Source: Desulfovibrio piger
GTDB lineage: Bacteria > Desulfobacterota > Desulfovibrionia > Desulfovibrionales > Desulfovibrionaceae
Assembly (NCBI RefSeq): GCF_951793255.1
Contig: NZ_OX636706.1
Span: forward strand, 1,587,001 to 1,651,000
DNA: 64,000 bases
Direction: 5' to 3'
This document shows, piece by piece, positions 1 to 7,865 of this stretch; the first letter of the stretch is position 1; every line of letters starts with the position of its first letter. A program made the position numbers and the translations under genes. The notes under the pieces were generated by a model. That model saw only the letters and a program-made list of their open reading frames with translations, was not told the DNA's origin and did not search any database.

Positions 1-79
1 TGCCGGGGCGACGCAGGGAAAACTCACCAAGGTTGAACAGTTTGTCCTTGGTGGGGATCACGATTTGGTGCTGGGACAT
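1..79 (-). CDS. nhcC: NhcC/HmcC-like membrane subunit, N-terminal fragment
   Basis: Only the first 26 codons are inside the window; the gene continues beyond base 1. The start ATG (77-79) abuts the stop codon of the ferredoxin gene upstream, so the two are translationally linked. By position after a nine-haem cytochrome and an HmcB-type ferredoxin, the expected product is the NrfD/HmcC-like integral membrane subunit that passes electrons between the membrane and the periplasmic cytochrome. The visible residues (MSQHQIVIPTKDKLF...) carry no diagnostic motif, so the identity rests on operon position only. Confidence 0.6.
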   Translation of the reverse strand, partial: MSQHQIVIPTKDKLFNLGEFSLRRPG

Positions 80-1201
80 TTACTTATCCTCCCCGTGCTT
101 GCAGCCGCAGCAGCCGTCGCAGCCGTTTTGAGCTTCACGGGCCTTGAGGGCCTGGATCATGGCCTTGCGGGCCTCATCGGCGGCCACGGGACCCTGATTC
201 TGCTCGACGCTGCGCACAGCGGCGTCCATGGCGGCCGTCACATCTTCCTTGGCGGTCTGGACGGTCTTTTCCTGGGCGGCCTTGCTCATGGCCTCACGAC
301 GCTTGGTCATGCCGTAGGCGCCACCGAAGAGGATGGGCCAGAAGGCGATGATCATGGGCACGGCACCCAGGGCGCCGTAGGTCAGTTCACCCATGGGACG
401 GTTGCCCAGGTGGGTGTCCAGACCCAGTTCCTTGAAGGTATGGCCGGCATCGGCCGTACCGGCGGCCTTGACGGCCGACGGGGTCGGCTTGGGAGCCAGG
501 ACCATCCAGGCGGTACCGCCGGCGTCCCATTCACCATAGATGTAGTCCACGTATTTGCCGGGGTTCTCGGCGATACGCTTGCGGGCGATCTTGATGAGGT
601 CGGAACGGCGGCCGAAGGTCAGGGCGTCCATGGGGCAGGCTTCCACACAGCCGGGCAGCTTGCCTTCCTTCAGGCGGGGTTCGCAGAAGGTGCACTTCTG
701 GACCAACGGGTCCCAGGCCTCGTCGTATTCGAAACCGGGCACATAGAAGGGGCAGGCGATCATGCAGTAACGGCAGCCCACGCACTGGGAACCGTCGTAG
801 GTCACGCTGCCGTCAGGCTGCTTCTGGAAGCATTTGGCGAAACAGGCGGAGGCACAGGCCGGGTCGTTGCAGTGGAAGCACTGCAGCTTGCGGAACACGG
901 GCTTGCCGCCCACTTCGTACTTGTTGACCACCGTCCAGGCATCGGCGGAGGTACGACGATGCTTGTCACAGACGGAAAGGTCGGTGAAGGGCTTTTCGGG
1001 CTTGGGCAGGTTGTTGACCTTGTTGCAAGCCTCTTCGCAGCTGCGGCAGCCGATGCAGCGGGTGGTATCGTGCAGGACGCCGTAGCTGTCTTCATAGTAA
1101 GGGAACATATGGGTGCCGCCGGCCTTGGCCACTTGTGCCGTGCCCAATGCGGAAGCGACGCCAGCGCTGCCCAGGATGGTCAGAAATTTTCTACGATCCA
1201 T
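80..1201 (-). CDS. nhcB: Tat-exported four-cluster ferredoxin subunit, HmcB/NhcB type
   Basis: 373 residues. Residues 3-7 (RRKFL) form a twin-arginine motif at the head of a hydrophobic signal, so the folded Fe-S protein is exported. Four cysteine groups follow at about 49-59, 108-120, 140-150 and 170-189, the arrangement of a four [4Fe-4S] DMSO-reductase-type electron-transfer subunit. A single hydrophobic stretch near 278-298 should anchor it in the membrane. The C-terminus has an extra cysteine cluster (CDGCCGC). It lies between a nine-haem cytochrome gene and the start of the next subunit, as in Hmc/Nhc operons. It should move electrons between the membrane subunit and the cytochrome. HmcB would be the alternative name; the nine-haem partner favours Nhc. 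Confidence 0.85.
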   Translation of the reverse strand: MDRRKFLTILGSAGVASALGTAQVAKAGGTHMFPYYEDSYGVLHDTTRCIGCRSCEEACNKVNNLPKPEKPFTDLSVCDKHRRTSADAWTVVNKYEVGGKPVFRKLQCFHCNDPACASACFAKCFQKQPDGSVTYDGSQCVGCRYCMIACPFYVPGFEYDEAWDPLVQKCTFCEPRLKEGKLPGCVEACPMDALTFGRRSDLIKIARKRIAENPGKYVDYIYGEWDAGGTAWMVLAPKPTPSAVKAAGTADAGHTFKELGLDTHLGNRPMGELTYGALGAVPMIIAFWPILFGGAYGMTKRREAMSKAAQEKTVQTAKEDVTAAMDAAVRSVEQNQGPVAADEARKAMIQALKAREAQNGCDGCCGCKHGEDK

Positions 1202-1216
1202 AATCGTACTCTCCAG

Positions 1217-2203
1217 CTAGTTGGCGTTCTCGGTCGCACGCGGCTTGTGGCAGGACGCGCAGGACGTATCGAGGGGACGGGCAACGTCCATGCCGTCATG
1301 GCAACCCATGCACTGCAGATGATACGCGGCCTTCAGCGTGGGACGCTCGGGCACGCGGGGATCGATCTTGGCGGAGTGGCAGCTGCCGCACTTGGGCGGA
1401 GTGGCCGACAGGGGGCTGCGATGGTGGCAGGTGGCGCACAGGATCTCGGGTTCGCTGTGGAACGCCTTGGCCAGATTGTCGCCTTCAATGCGCTTCATGA
1501 GCGAAGAGACGTGACGACGATGGTTGAAGAGGTTGGGCTCGAACTTGTCGGACAGGCTGCCGATCTCCACCTTGTAGGGGCAGGCTTCGGGGGCCAGGTA
1601 GTCCACGGGCTTGCGTTCGGCGATGGTGGCTTCGGCCAGGGCGACGCGGTCCTCGGCGGACAGCTTGCCGGCCACGCCCAGCTGGTACTGTTCGGGGGTC
1701 ATCTTGGAGGTGACCACGTGGCAGACGCCGCACCACTGGTCGTCACGCTTGGGAGTGACGATCTCGTGGCAGCCGGCGCATTCGCGGCGTTCCTTGTACT
1801 GCTCTTCGTGGCAGCTCACACAGCTCTTGGGCGTGACGCCATCCTTGCGCGGGGCAATCTTGGTGGCGTGCATGGCGCGCTCAAGGTTGATGAAGTTGCC
1901 CTCGGCTTTGCCTTCCACGGTATGACAGGTGCTACAGGCCACCATGTCGCCCGTGTGATGACAGGCCGTGCAATCGTCGATCTTGTCGACGTGAGCCTGA
2001 TGGTTGAATGTCACCGGCGTCATGCTGGCGCCCTTGGGATTGGGCTTTTCGCTGACCGGAAAGAGAACCGTGGCATTAGGCATTTCCGCGTCGGATTCTT
2101 CCAGACCCACCGCCACAGCGCGGTTGGCTTCGGGAAGCATCAGACAGGCCACGCCGGCCAAGGCAATCACCGCCGCCAAAAGCAGTGCTTTACCGTTCCT
2201 CAT
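1217..2203 (-). CDS. nhcA: Nine-haem periplasmic cytochrome c
   Basis: 328 residues with an N-terminal signal (about residues 1-32) and exactly nine CxxCH haem sites at about 78, 90, 128, 142, 158, 256, 272, 298 and 315. The grouping into an N-terminal and a C-terminal half is that of the nine-haem cytochrome of D. desulfuricans, a shorter relative of the 16-haem HmcA. It should accept electrons in the periplasm from hydrogenases via type I cytochrome c3 and pass them to the membrane complex encoded next. The start was chosen at ATG 2203, preceded by AAGGACG; an upstream GTG in frame would destroy the signal peptide. Residues 43-45 (NAT) form a possible N-glycosylation sequon. Confidence 0.9.
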   Translation of the reverse strand: MRNGKALLLAAVIALAGVACLMLPEANRAVAVGLEESDAEMPNATVLFPVSEKPNPKGASMTPVTFNHQAHVDKIDDCTACHHTGDMVACSTCHTVEGKAEGNFINLERAMHATKIAPRKDGVTPKSCVSCHEEQYKERRECAGCHEIVTPKRDDQWCGVCHVVTSKMTPEQYQLGVAGKLSAEDRVALAEATIAERKPVDYLAPEACPYKVEIGSLSDKFEPNLFNHRRHVSSLMKRIEGDNLAKAFHSEPEILCATCHHRSPLSATPPKCGSCHSAKIDPRVPERPTLKAAYHLQCMGCHDGMDVARPLDTSCASCHKPRATENAN

Positions 2204-2285
2204 GTGCTCGTCCTTTTGAAACAGACTTTTCCCCATTCTCCCGCAGCGTGGAGCCGCGGGCGTCCTCCGGCTCTCATGAGCCAAA

Positions 2286-2302
2286 CACACCAATAATGTG
2301 TG
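2286..2302. promoter_or_regulatory. Inverted repeat at the nhc start site
   Basis: CACAC (2286-2290) and GTGTG (2298-2302) form a 5-7-5 inverted repeat lying on the predicted transcription start of nhcABC. The position suits a repressor site. No regulator is identifiable from the window. The repeat is short, so chance is possible. Confidence 0.3.
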
Positions 2303-2304
2303 GC

Positions 2305-2333
2305 AAGTTATCGCAGGCACAAGGCCACGTCAA
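2305..2333 (-). promoter_or_regulatory. Predicted sigma70 promoter of nhcABC
   Basis: Read on the minus strand, TTGACG (2328-2333) is separated by 17 bases from TAACTT (2305-2310). Transcription would begin near 2298, leaving a leader of about 95 bases before nhcA. Confidence 0.55.
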
Positions 2334-2596
2334 GGGGAGGTCGCGAGCAGAAAAGCTTACTTGTACGCTGGTATTGGGGCATCCGGGCTGGAGAAAAAGG
2401 GGACCGCGGCGGGAAAAATCCTTGCGGCTGGCCCTGTTTCGGGAACGGATCAGGCAAAGAAGGCGGGAGCGGACGGGAGGGGAGAACGGGCGGGATGTCA
2501 AGAAATGTTTTGAGAAATCTTTCGTGGCACGCGTCAAAAAGGAGGCTCCGGAGGCCGGGCCCTGCTCCCTGCGGGGAAGGACCTCCGTACGGGCAT

Positions 2597-2636
2597 GAAA
2601 AAAGCACCATACCGCGGCCGTGCCGGGCATGGTGCC
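2597..2636 (-). terminator. Intrinsic terminator after miaA
   Basis: Minus-strand GCACCAT...ATGGTGC stem followed by six T. It ends the rsmD-coaD-miaA transcript. The stretch 2340-2596 between it and the nhc promoter shows no gene I can support. Confidence 0.75.
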
Positions 2637-2688
2637 GTGATCTGTCTGCCGGCTGGGGAGGGGAGAGCGGGCGTCCGCCCGCCCCGGT

Positions 2689-3603
2689 TCAGCAGGCCTG
2701 CCGGGCGGCCGCCAGCAGGCCGTCCAGATCCTGCGGGGCGAAGAAGCGGGCCTCGCTGCGGGCCCGGAACCAGGTGCGCTGGCGCTTGGCATAGGCGCGG
2801 GTGTTGTGCAGCCAGAGGCGGCGGCATTCCTCCAGGGAAAGCTCGCCGCGCAGATGGGCCAGCACTTCGGCGCAGCCGATGCCGGACCAGCCGGGGGCCG
2901 CGGCATCGTCACAGCGCCGCCGGGCGGCGCGGGCCTCGTCCAGGGCCCCCTGTTCCAGCATCAGGTCGATGCGGCGGGCCAGGCGGGGCGTCAGGGCATC
3001 CAGCTCCATGTCCAGCACCAGCAAGGGCCCGGCGCAGGGCGGTTCGGGCATGCCGTGCTCGTGCCACCAGCTGAAGGTATGGCCGGTGCCGGCCAGCACT
3101 TCCAGGGCACGCACGATGCGCTGGCGGTCATTGGGATGGATGCGGGCCGCGTAGGCGGGATCTTTGGCGGCCAGTTCGGCATGGAGGGCCGCCGGGCCCT
3201 CCTCGGCCAGCCGGGCCGTGAGGGCGGCGGTGATGGCCGGATCGATGGCCGGTATCTCGGCGATGCCGTGCAGCAGGCCCTGGAAGTACAGGCCGGTGCC
3301 GCCCACCAGCAGGGGCACATGGCCCCGGGCCAGCACGGCCTTTGCCTCGGCCACGGCCTGGTCGGCCCAGCGGCCGGCGCTGATCTTCTGCTCCGTGGGC
3401 AGAAAACCGTACAGATGATGCGGGCAGCAGGCCTGTTCCTCGGGCGAGGGCTGGGCCGTGATGAGCGGGAAATCGCTGTAGACCTGGCGGGAGTCGGCGT
3501 TGATGACCTCGCCGTCCAGGGCTTCGGCCAGGGTCAGGGCCGCGGCGGTCTTGCCGCAGCCCGTGGGGCCGGCCAGACAGATGACGGGCAGGGGCGCGGC
3601 CAT
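2689..3603 (-). CDS. miaA: tRNA dimethylallyltransferase
   Basis: 304 residues, the usual length. It transfers a dimethylallyl group to A37 of tRNAs reading UNN codons. The P-loop GPTGCGKT is at residues 12-19 and the family motif NADSRQVYSDF follows near residues 35-45. The start ATG (3601-3603) lies one base after the coaD stop codon, so the gene is probably translated from the coaD message. The intrinsic terminator at 2597-2636 closes the unit. Confidence 0.95.
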   Translation of the reverse strand: MAAPLPVICLAGPTGCGKTAAALTLAEALDGEVINADSRQVYSDFPLITAQPSPEEQACCPHHLYGFLPTEQKISAGRWADQAVAEAKAVLARGHVPLLVGGTGLYFQGLLHGIAEIPAIDPAITAALTARLAEEGPAALHAELAAKDPAYAARIHPNDRQRIVRALEVLAGTGHTFSWWHEHGMPEPPCAGPLLVLDMELDALTPRLARRIDLMLEQGALDEARAARRRCDDAAAPGWSGIGCAEVLAHLRGELSLEECRRLWLHNTRAYAKRQRTWFRARSEARFFAPQDLDGLLAAARQAC

Positions 3604-3604
3604 C

Positions 3605-4147
3605 TTATTTGTTGACGCGGAAGCCGCCGTAGGGGGCGGAGAGGCAGGGGGTGGCCTGACGCACTTCGCCGCGCTGGTACTTTTCCATCAGGCGCAGGCA
3701 CACGTTCTCGGGCACCAGGCCCACGATGTCGGCGCCGTGGCTGGCCGCGGCCTTGACGATGGTGGAGCTGATGAACAGCCACTGGTAGTCGGTCATCAGG
3801 AACACGGTCTGGATGTCGCGCTGCAGGCGGCGGTTCATGAGGGCCAGCTGGAATTCGTATTCGAAGTCCGAGACGGCGCGCAGACCGCGCAGGATGGCAC
3901 AGGCCCCGCGCTTGGCCGCATATTCCACGGTCAGGCCGGTGAAGGGTTCCACCAGGATGCGGTCGTCGTCGCCCACGGCCTCGCGGGCCATGGCCACGCG
4001 CTCTTCCTGGGAGAAGAGGGGGAACTTGGGCGTATTGTCGGCCACGGCCACCACGATCTGGTCGAAGACGGCCAGGCCGCGGCGGATGAGGGCCAGATGC
4101 CCGTTGGTCAGGGGGTCGAAAGTGCCGGGATAGAGTGCCAGTTTCAT
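3605..4147 (-). CDS. coaD: Phosphopantetheine adenylyltransferase
   Basis: 180 residues. It catalyses the fourth step of coenzyme A synthesis (4'-phosphopantetheine plus ATP to dephospho-CoA). The N-terminal PGTFDPLTNGH carries the nucleotidyltransferase TxGH motif, and ISSTIVK near the C-terminal part is the second nucleotide-binding signature. Start chosen at ATG 4147 because it overlaps the rsmD stop as ATGA, the common translational-coupling arrangement; an ATG four codons upstream is the alternative. The C-terminus extends about 20 residues beyond the typical 160-residue enzyme. Confidence 0.93.
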   Translation of the reverse strand: MKLALYPGTFDPLTNGHLALIRRGLAVFDQIVVAVADNTPKFPLFSQEERVAMAREAVGDDDRILVEPFTGLTVEYAAKRGACAILRGLRAVSDFEYEFQLALMNRRLQRDIQTVFLMTDYQWLFISSTIVKAAASHGADIVGLVPENVCLRLMEKYQRGEVRQATPCLSAPYGGFRVNK

Positions 4148-4695
4148 GCGAGTGTCCATATCAGTATGCGGGTTTGACCAAAATGGCGTTCCACCAGCAG
4201 TTCCAGACTGTCGGGAGCGGCCACGACGGCGTCTTTTTCGATCTCGGCGCAGATGAGGGCGCCGGGCGCCAGCCAGTTACGTTTGAGCAGGCCCTGCAGG
4301 GTGGCGTTGAGCAGGTTCTTGCGGTAGGGCGGGTCCAGGAAGACCAGGTCGAAACAGCCCATGGGCGTATTGTTCAGGGTCTTGCGCACGTCGTCGCGGA
4401 TCAGGCGCACGCAGTCCTCCACGCCCAGCTGGCGGATGTTGTCGGCCAGGCAGCGGGCGGCCACGGCGGAGTTCTCCACCAGCACGGCCAGCTCGGCGCC
4501 GCGGCTCACGGCTTCGAAGGCCAGGCTGCCGCTGCCGGCGAAAAGGTCGAGCACGCGCGCCCCTTCCCAGACCACGCCCCGCGAGGTGAGCATGGAGAAC
4601 AGGGATTCGCGCGTTTTGCCCATGGCCGGGCGGTAGCCTTCGCCCTCCACGGTCTTGATGCGTCTGCCGCCCAGTCTGCCGGAGATGATGCGCAT
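4144..4695 (-). CDS. rsmD: 16S rRNA (guanine966-N2)-methyltransferase
   Basis: 183 residues from ATG 4695, the start that matches the family's MRIISG-type N-terminus. The SAM-binding motif LDLFAGSGSLAFEA lies near residues 50-63, and the catalytic FLDPPY motif typical of N6/N2 base methyltransferases lies near residue 118-123. Overlaps coaD by four bases; rsmD-coaD pairing is common in bacteria. An upstream in-frame ATG (4746) adds 17 residues with no family similarity and was not used. Confidence 0.92.
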   Translation of the reverse strand: MRIISGRLGGRRIKTVEGEGYRPAMGKTRESLFSMLTSRGVVWEGARVLDLFAGSGSLAFEAVSRGAELAVLVENSAVAARCLADNIRQLGVEDCVRLIRDDVRKTLNNTPMGCFDLVFLDPPYRKNLLNATLQGLLKRNWLAPGALICAEIEKDAVVAAPDSLELLVERHFGQTRILIWTLA

Positions 4696-4868
4696 GGTTT
4701 TTCCTGTATTTTCTGTGCCGTGGATGAACGGCGGTTGGCTGTACAAAGGGTGCCCTCAGGGCAGGGAAAAGACTTGTACCTGCGGGGCGGCCCTTCCGTC
4801 AATGGGCGGCCGGGGCATCCCGTAAAGCGCGGAAGGGCGCGGCCCCAAGGCCGCGCCCCGTAAGGCGG

Positions 4869-6479
4869 TCACATGCGGGAAAGGAGCCGGGTCAGGGCGT
4901 AATCCATCTTGGCCAGGGCGTCCTGCAGTTCGGTCTGCTGGACCCAGGGGCTCTGCTCCACGTCGGCCAGCTTGCCCTTGAACATGCCCCACTTGCGTTC
5001 CACTTCGCCGGTGAGGAAGTCCCAGTTGATGCGGGGATGGGCCAGGGCCTCGTGCTGGACGGTCTGGGCCACCTGATGGCCTTCGAGGATCATCTCTTCC
5101 ATATAGCCGGGCACCAGCGGGGTCACACCGAACTTTTCCTTGATCAGTCCGGAAAGGGTGGTCTGGGCCTTTTCTTCACCGTGGACCAGGACCACGTTGG
5201 CCTTGTCGTGGACCAGGGGATCCAGCCAGGAGAGCAGCTGGTCCTGCCCGGCGTGGGCGGAGAAGCCGTTGATGGTGTAGATGCGGGCGGCGATGTCCAT
5301 ATCTTCACCGAACAGCGTGATCTTGCTGGCTTTTTCCACGATCTTGCGGCCGGGGGTGCCCACGGCCTGATAGCCCACGAAGACGATGCTGGCCCCGGGC
5401 TTCCAGATGTTGTGCTTGAGGTGATGGCGCACACGGCCCGCGTTGCACATGCCGCTGGCCGAGATGATGATGGCCGGGCCCTTGTAGTCGTTGATGCTCT
5501 GGGATTCCGCGGCATCCAGGGTGTAGCGCAGGTTGGGCAGCTCGAAGGGGTCGTCGCCCTGGTGCAGCATCTTCTGGACGTCCTCGGCGAAAAGCTCGCG
5601 GTTGCGGCGGAAGACCTCGGTGGCGCGGATGGCCAGGGGGCTGTCCACGAAGACGGGCATGTCCGCGGGCAGCTTGCCCTTGCTCTGGAGGATGTGCAGG
5701 CAGTAGAGGATCTCCTGCGTGCGCTCCACGGCAAAGGCGGGGATGATGACCTTTTCGCCCTTGCTGTAGCTGTAGGCGATGGCGTCGGCCAGTTCCTGGT
5801 CGCTGATGTCCTCGTCCTTGTGGTTGCGGTCGCCGTAGGTGGACTCCATGAAGATGTAATCGGCCTTGGGCGGGCTTTCGGGGTCGCGCACGATGAGGGC
5901 CTGGGGACGGCCGATGTCGCCCGAGAAGATGATGCTGGTGGTCTTGTCGTCCTCGGTCACTTCCAGGCGCAGGGAGCCGGAGCCGAGGATGTGGCCCGCA
6001 TCATAGTAGGTGACCTTGATGCCCGGGGCGGGCTCGAAGTCCTCATGGTAGGCCACGGGGTGCAGGAGCCCGGCGGTCTTGAGGGCGTCCTCGGTGGTGT
6101 ACAGGGCTGCGGGCGGGTTCTTGAGGCCGCGGCGGCTGTACTTTTTGGCTTCCCACTGGGCTTCCATCTCCTGGATGTGGGCGCTGTCCTGCAGCATGAT
6201 GTCCAGCAGTTCGCTGGTGGCCTTGGTACAGTAGATGGGCTTGCTGAAACCTTCGCGCACCATGAGGGGCAGCAGACCGGAATGGTCGATGTGCGCGTGG
6301 GTCACGAGGATGAAGTCGATATTGCCAGGGGCGTAGGGACGGGGATTGCGGTTGCGCTCCTCGATGGCCTTGTTGCCCTGGTGCATGCCGCAGTCGATAC
6401 AGAAACGCTTGCCGCAGGCCTCTATCATATAACAGGAGCCGGTAACGGTCTGGGCAGCGCCGAGAAACTGGACTTTCAT
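4869..6479 (-). CDS. Beta-CASP metallo-beta-lactamase-fold protein (RNase J/CPSF-like)
   Basis: 536 residues from ATG 6479. The zinc ligands THAHIDHSG are near residues 60-68, and further conserved pieces (GDIGRP, AFAVERTQE, SASGMCNAGR, GFSAHAGQ) are those of the beta-CASP branch, whose characterised members cut RNA. Family members of this length with MKVQFLGAAQTVTGS-type starts are called MBL-fold RNA-metabolising hydrolases. Cytoplasmic, no signal. It is monocistronic or last in its unit, with a divergent gene upstream. The exact substrate cannot be told from sequence. Confidence 0.88.
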   Translation of the reverse strand: MKVQFLGAAQTVTGSCYMIEACGKRFCIDCGMHQGNKAIEERNRNPRPYAPGNIDFILVTHAHIDHSGLLPLMVREGFSKPIYCTKATSELLDIMLQDSAHIQEMEAQWEAKKYSRRGLKNPPAALYTTEDALKTAGLLHPVAYHEDFEPAPGIKVTYYDAGHILGSGSLRLEVTEDDKTTSIIFSGDIGRPQALIVRDPESPPKADYIFMESTYGDRNHKDEDISDQELADAIAYSYSKGEKVIIPAFAVERTQEILYCLHILQSKGKLPADMPVFVDSPLAIRATEVFRRNRELFAEDVQKMLHQGDDPFELPNLRYTLDAAESQSINDYKGPAIIISASGMCNAGRVRHHLKHNIWKPGASIVFVGYQAVGTPGRKIVEKASKITLFGEDMDIAARIYTINGFSAHAGQDQLLSWLDPLVHDKANVVLVHGEEKAQTTLSGLIKEKFGVTPLVPGYMEEMILEGHQVAQTVQHEALAHPRINWDFLTGEVERKWGMFKGKLADVEQSPWVQQTELQDALAKMDYALTRLLSRM

Positions 6480-6574
6480 GGGATGCTCCGGGGTGATGTT
6501 CTGCTTGCCGGATGCAAGCGGGGGATTCTTCACTATGCGCTTCCTGCCCCGGAAGCGCAAGGCCCCATAAACCT

Positions 6575-6603
6575 TTGACGGGCTGTTCCGGGCGGTTTAA
6601 GAT
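6575..6603 (+). promoter_or_regulatory. Predicted promoter of the LOG gene
   Basis: TTGACG (6575-6580), 17-base spacer, TAAGAT (6598-6603). Start expected near 6610, about 40 bases before the gene. Confidence 0.6.
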
Positions 6604-6650
6604 GAAGATTCATTCTTCTTTTCTGCGATCCTCGCAACAAGGAGGCTTTC

Positions 6651-7316
6651 ATGGAGATCCGGCAGAACGTCATCGACGATCTCAATGCCATGACCACGGA
6701 GTCCTGGCGCACCATCCGCATCATGGCCGAAATGGTCCAGGCCCTGGATACCCTGAACAAGCTGGGCACCAACTGCGTGTCCATCTTCGGCTCGGCCCGC
6801 TCCACCTCCGACACGCCCGAATACCGGGATGCCGAGCGTCTGGCCCGGATGCTGGTGGAAAAGGGCTTCGGCGTCATCACCGGCGGCGGCCCCGGCGTCA
6901 TGGAAGCGGCCAACAAGGGCGCTGCCGAGGCGGGCGGCGTTTCCGTGGGCCTGCGCATCGAGCTGCCCCACGAACAGGGCTGCAACCAGTATGTGAAGAC
7001 GCGCTGCAATTTCCGCTACTTCTTCACCCGCAAGTTCATGTTCGTGAAGTACGCCATGGCCTATGTGGTCATGCCCGGTGGCATGGGGACCATCGACGAA
7101 CTGTCCGAGGCCTTCGTGCTGGCCCAGACCGGACGCATCCGGCCCTTCCCCATCATCCTTTATAATTCCTCCTACTGGGCGGGCCTGCTGGAATGGCTGC
7201 GCACGAGCATGGCCAACGGCGGTTTCATCAACCGGGAAGAGATCGACAAGCTCGTCACGGTGTGCGACACGCCCGAGCAGGTGGTGGAGCATCTGTGCAA
7301 GATCGTGATCCTGTAA
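6651..7316 (+). CDS. LOG-family nucleotide 5'-monophosphate phosphoribohydrolase-like protein
   Basis: 221 residues; Rossmann-fold TIGR00730-like family. Motifs are ITGGGPGVMEAAN near residues 76-88 and PGGMGTIDELSE near residues 141-152, the phosphate-binding and catalytic signature PGGxGTxxE of LOG proteins, which release a free base from nucleoside monophosphates (cytokinin activation in plants). AAGGAGG lies seven bases before the ATG. The gene is followed closely by tadA and probably forms a purine-related unit with it. The bacterial physiological substrate is not settled; older annotations call these lysine decarboxylases, which is not supported by the motif. Confidence 0.88.
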   Translation: MEIRQNVIDDLNAMTTESWRTIRIMAEMVQALDTLNKLGTNCVSIFGSARSTSDTPEYRDAERLARMLVEKGFGVITGGGPGVMEAANKGAAEAGGVSVGLRIELPHEQGCNQYVKTRCNFRYFFTRKFMFVKYAMAYVVMPGGMGTIDELSEAFVLAQTGRIRPFPIILYNSSYWAGLLEWLRTSMANGGFINREEIDKLVTVCDTPEQVVEHLCKIVIL

Positions 7317-7351
7317 GCAACGGGGCGCTGGTACGCCCCTGCGGCGGGCCC

Positions 7352-7825
7352 GTGCCTTCCGCGCCGCCGGGCTGGAGCTGGGAGTCCCTCATGCGTCTGG
7401 CCCTGGACGAGGCGCGGCAGGCCGCCCGCGAGGACGAAGTGCCTGTGGGCGCGGTGCTGGTGGCGGCGGATGGCCGTCTGCTGGCCCGCGCCCACAACCG
7501 GCCCGTGGCCCTGCACGATCCCACGGCCCATGCCGAGATCCTGGCCCTGCGGGCCGCCGGGGCCGCCAGCGGCAATTACCGTCTGGGCGGCGGGGTGCTG
7601 GTGGTGACCCTGGAACCCTGCGCCATGTGCGCCGCGGCCCTGGTCCATGCCCGGCTCGCCGGGGTGGCCTACGGGGCGGCCGACAGGCTGGCCGGTGCCG
7701 TGACTTCCTGCACCGAGACGCTGGACCAGCCTTTCTTCAATCACCGGGTCTGGCATATGGGCGGCGTGCTGGCCCGGGAAAGCGTGGACCTGTTGCAGGA
7801 CTTCTTTGCCGGACGGCGGGACTGA
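7352..7825 (+). CDS. tadA: tRNA-specific adenosine deaminase
   Basis: 157 residues from GTG 7352. Converts A34 of tRNA-Arg(ACG) to inosine. The zinc/catalytic motif HAEILAL (HAE) lies near residue 50 and PCAMCAAAL supplies PCxxC. The start is uncertain. GTG 7352 keeps the N-terminal helix seen in other TadA proteins (WESLMRLALDEARQA), whereas ATG 7391 has a better ribosome site (GGGAG) but would begin inside that helix, giving 144 residues. Follows the LOG gene by 35 bases. Confidence 0.88.
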   Translation: MPSAPPGWSWESLMRLALDEARQAAREDEVPVGAVLVAADGRLLARAHNRPVALHDPTAHAEILALRAAGAASGNYRLGGGVLVVTLEPCAMCAAALVHARLAGVAYGAADRLAGAVTSCTETLDQPFFNHRVWHMGGVLARESVDLLQDFFAGRRD

Positions 7826-7865
7826 CCCCGCTTTTTTTGCGGGTACGCCCGCGTACGGGACGACG

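Noticed and set aside
65..2296. Long open frame antisense to nhcAB (over 740 codons)
   Set aside because: High-GC coding sequence often leaves the opposite strand open. The minus strand has nine haem motifs and Fe-S motifs; the plus translation is low complexity, Gly/His/Ala-rich and has no ribosome site.
6651..7316. Lysine decarboxylase
   Set aside because: The PGGxGTxxE motif is that of LOG phosphoribohydrolases; true lysine decarboxylases are unrelated PLP enzymes.
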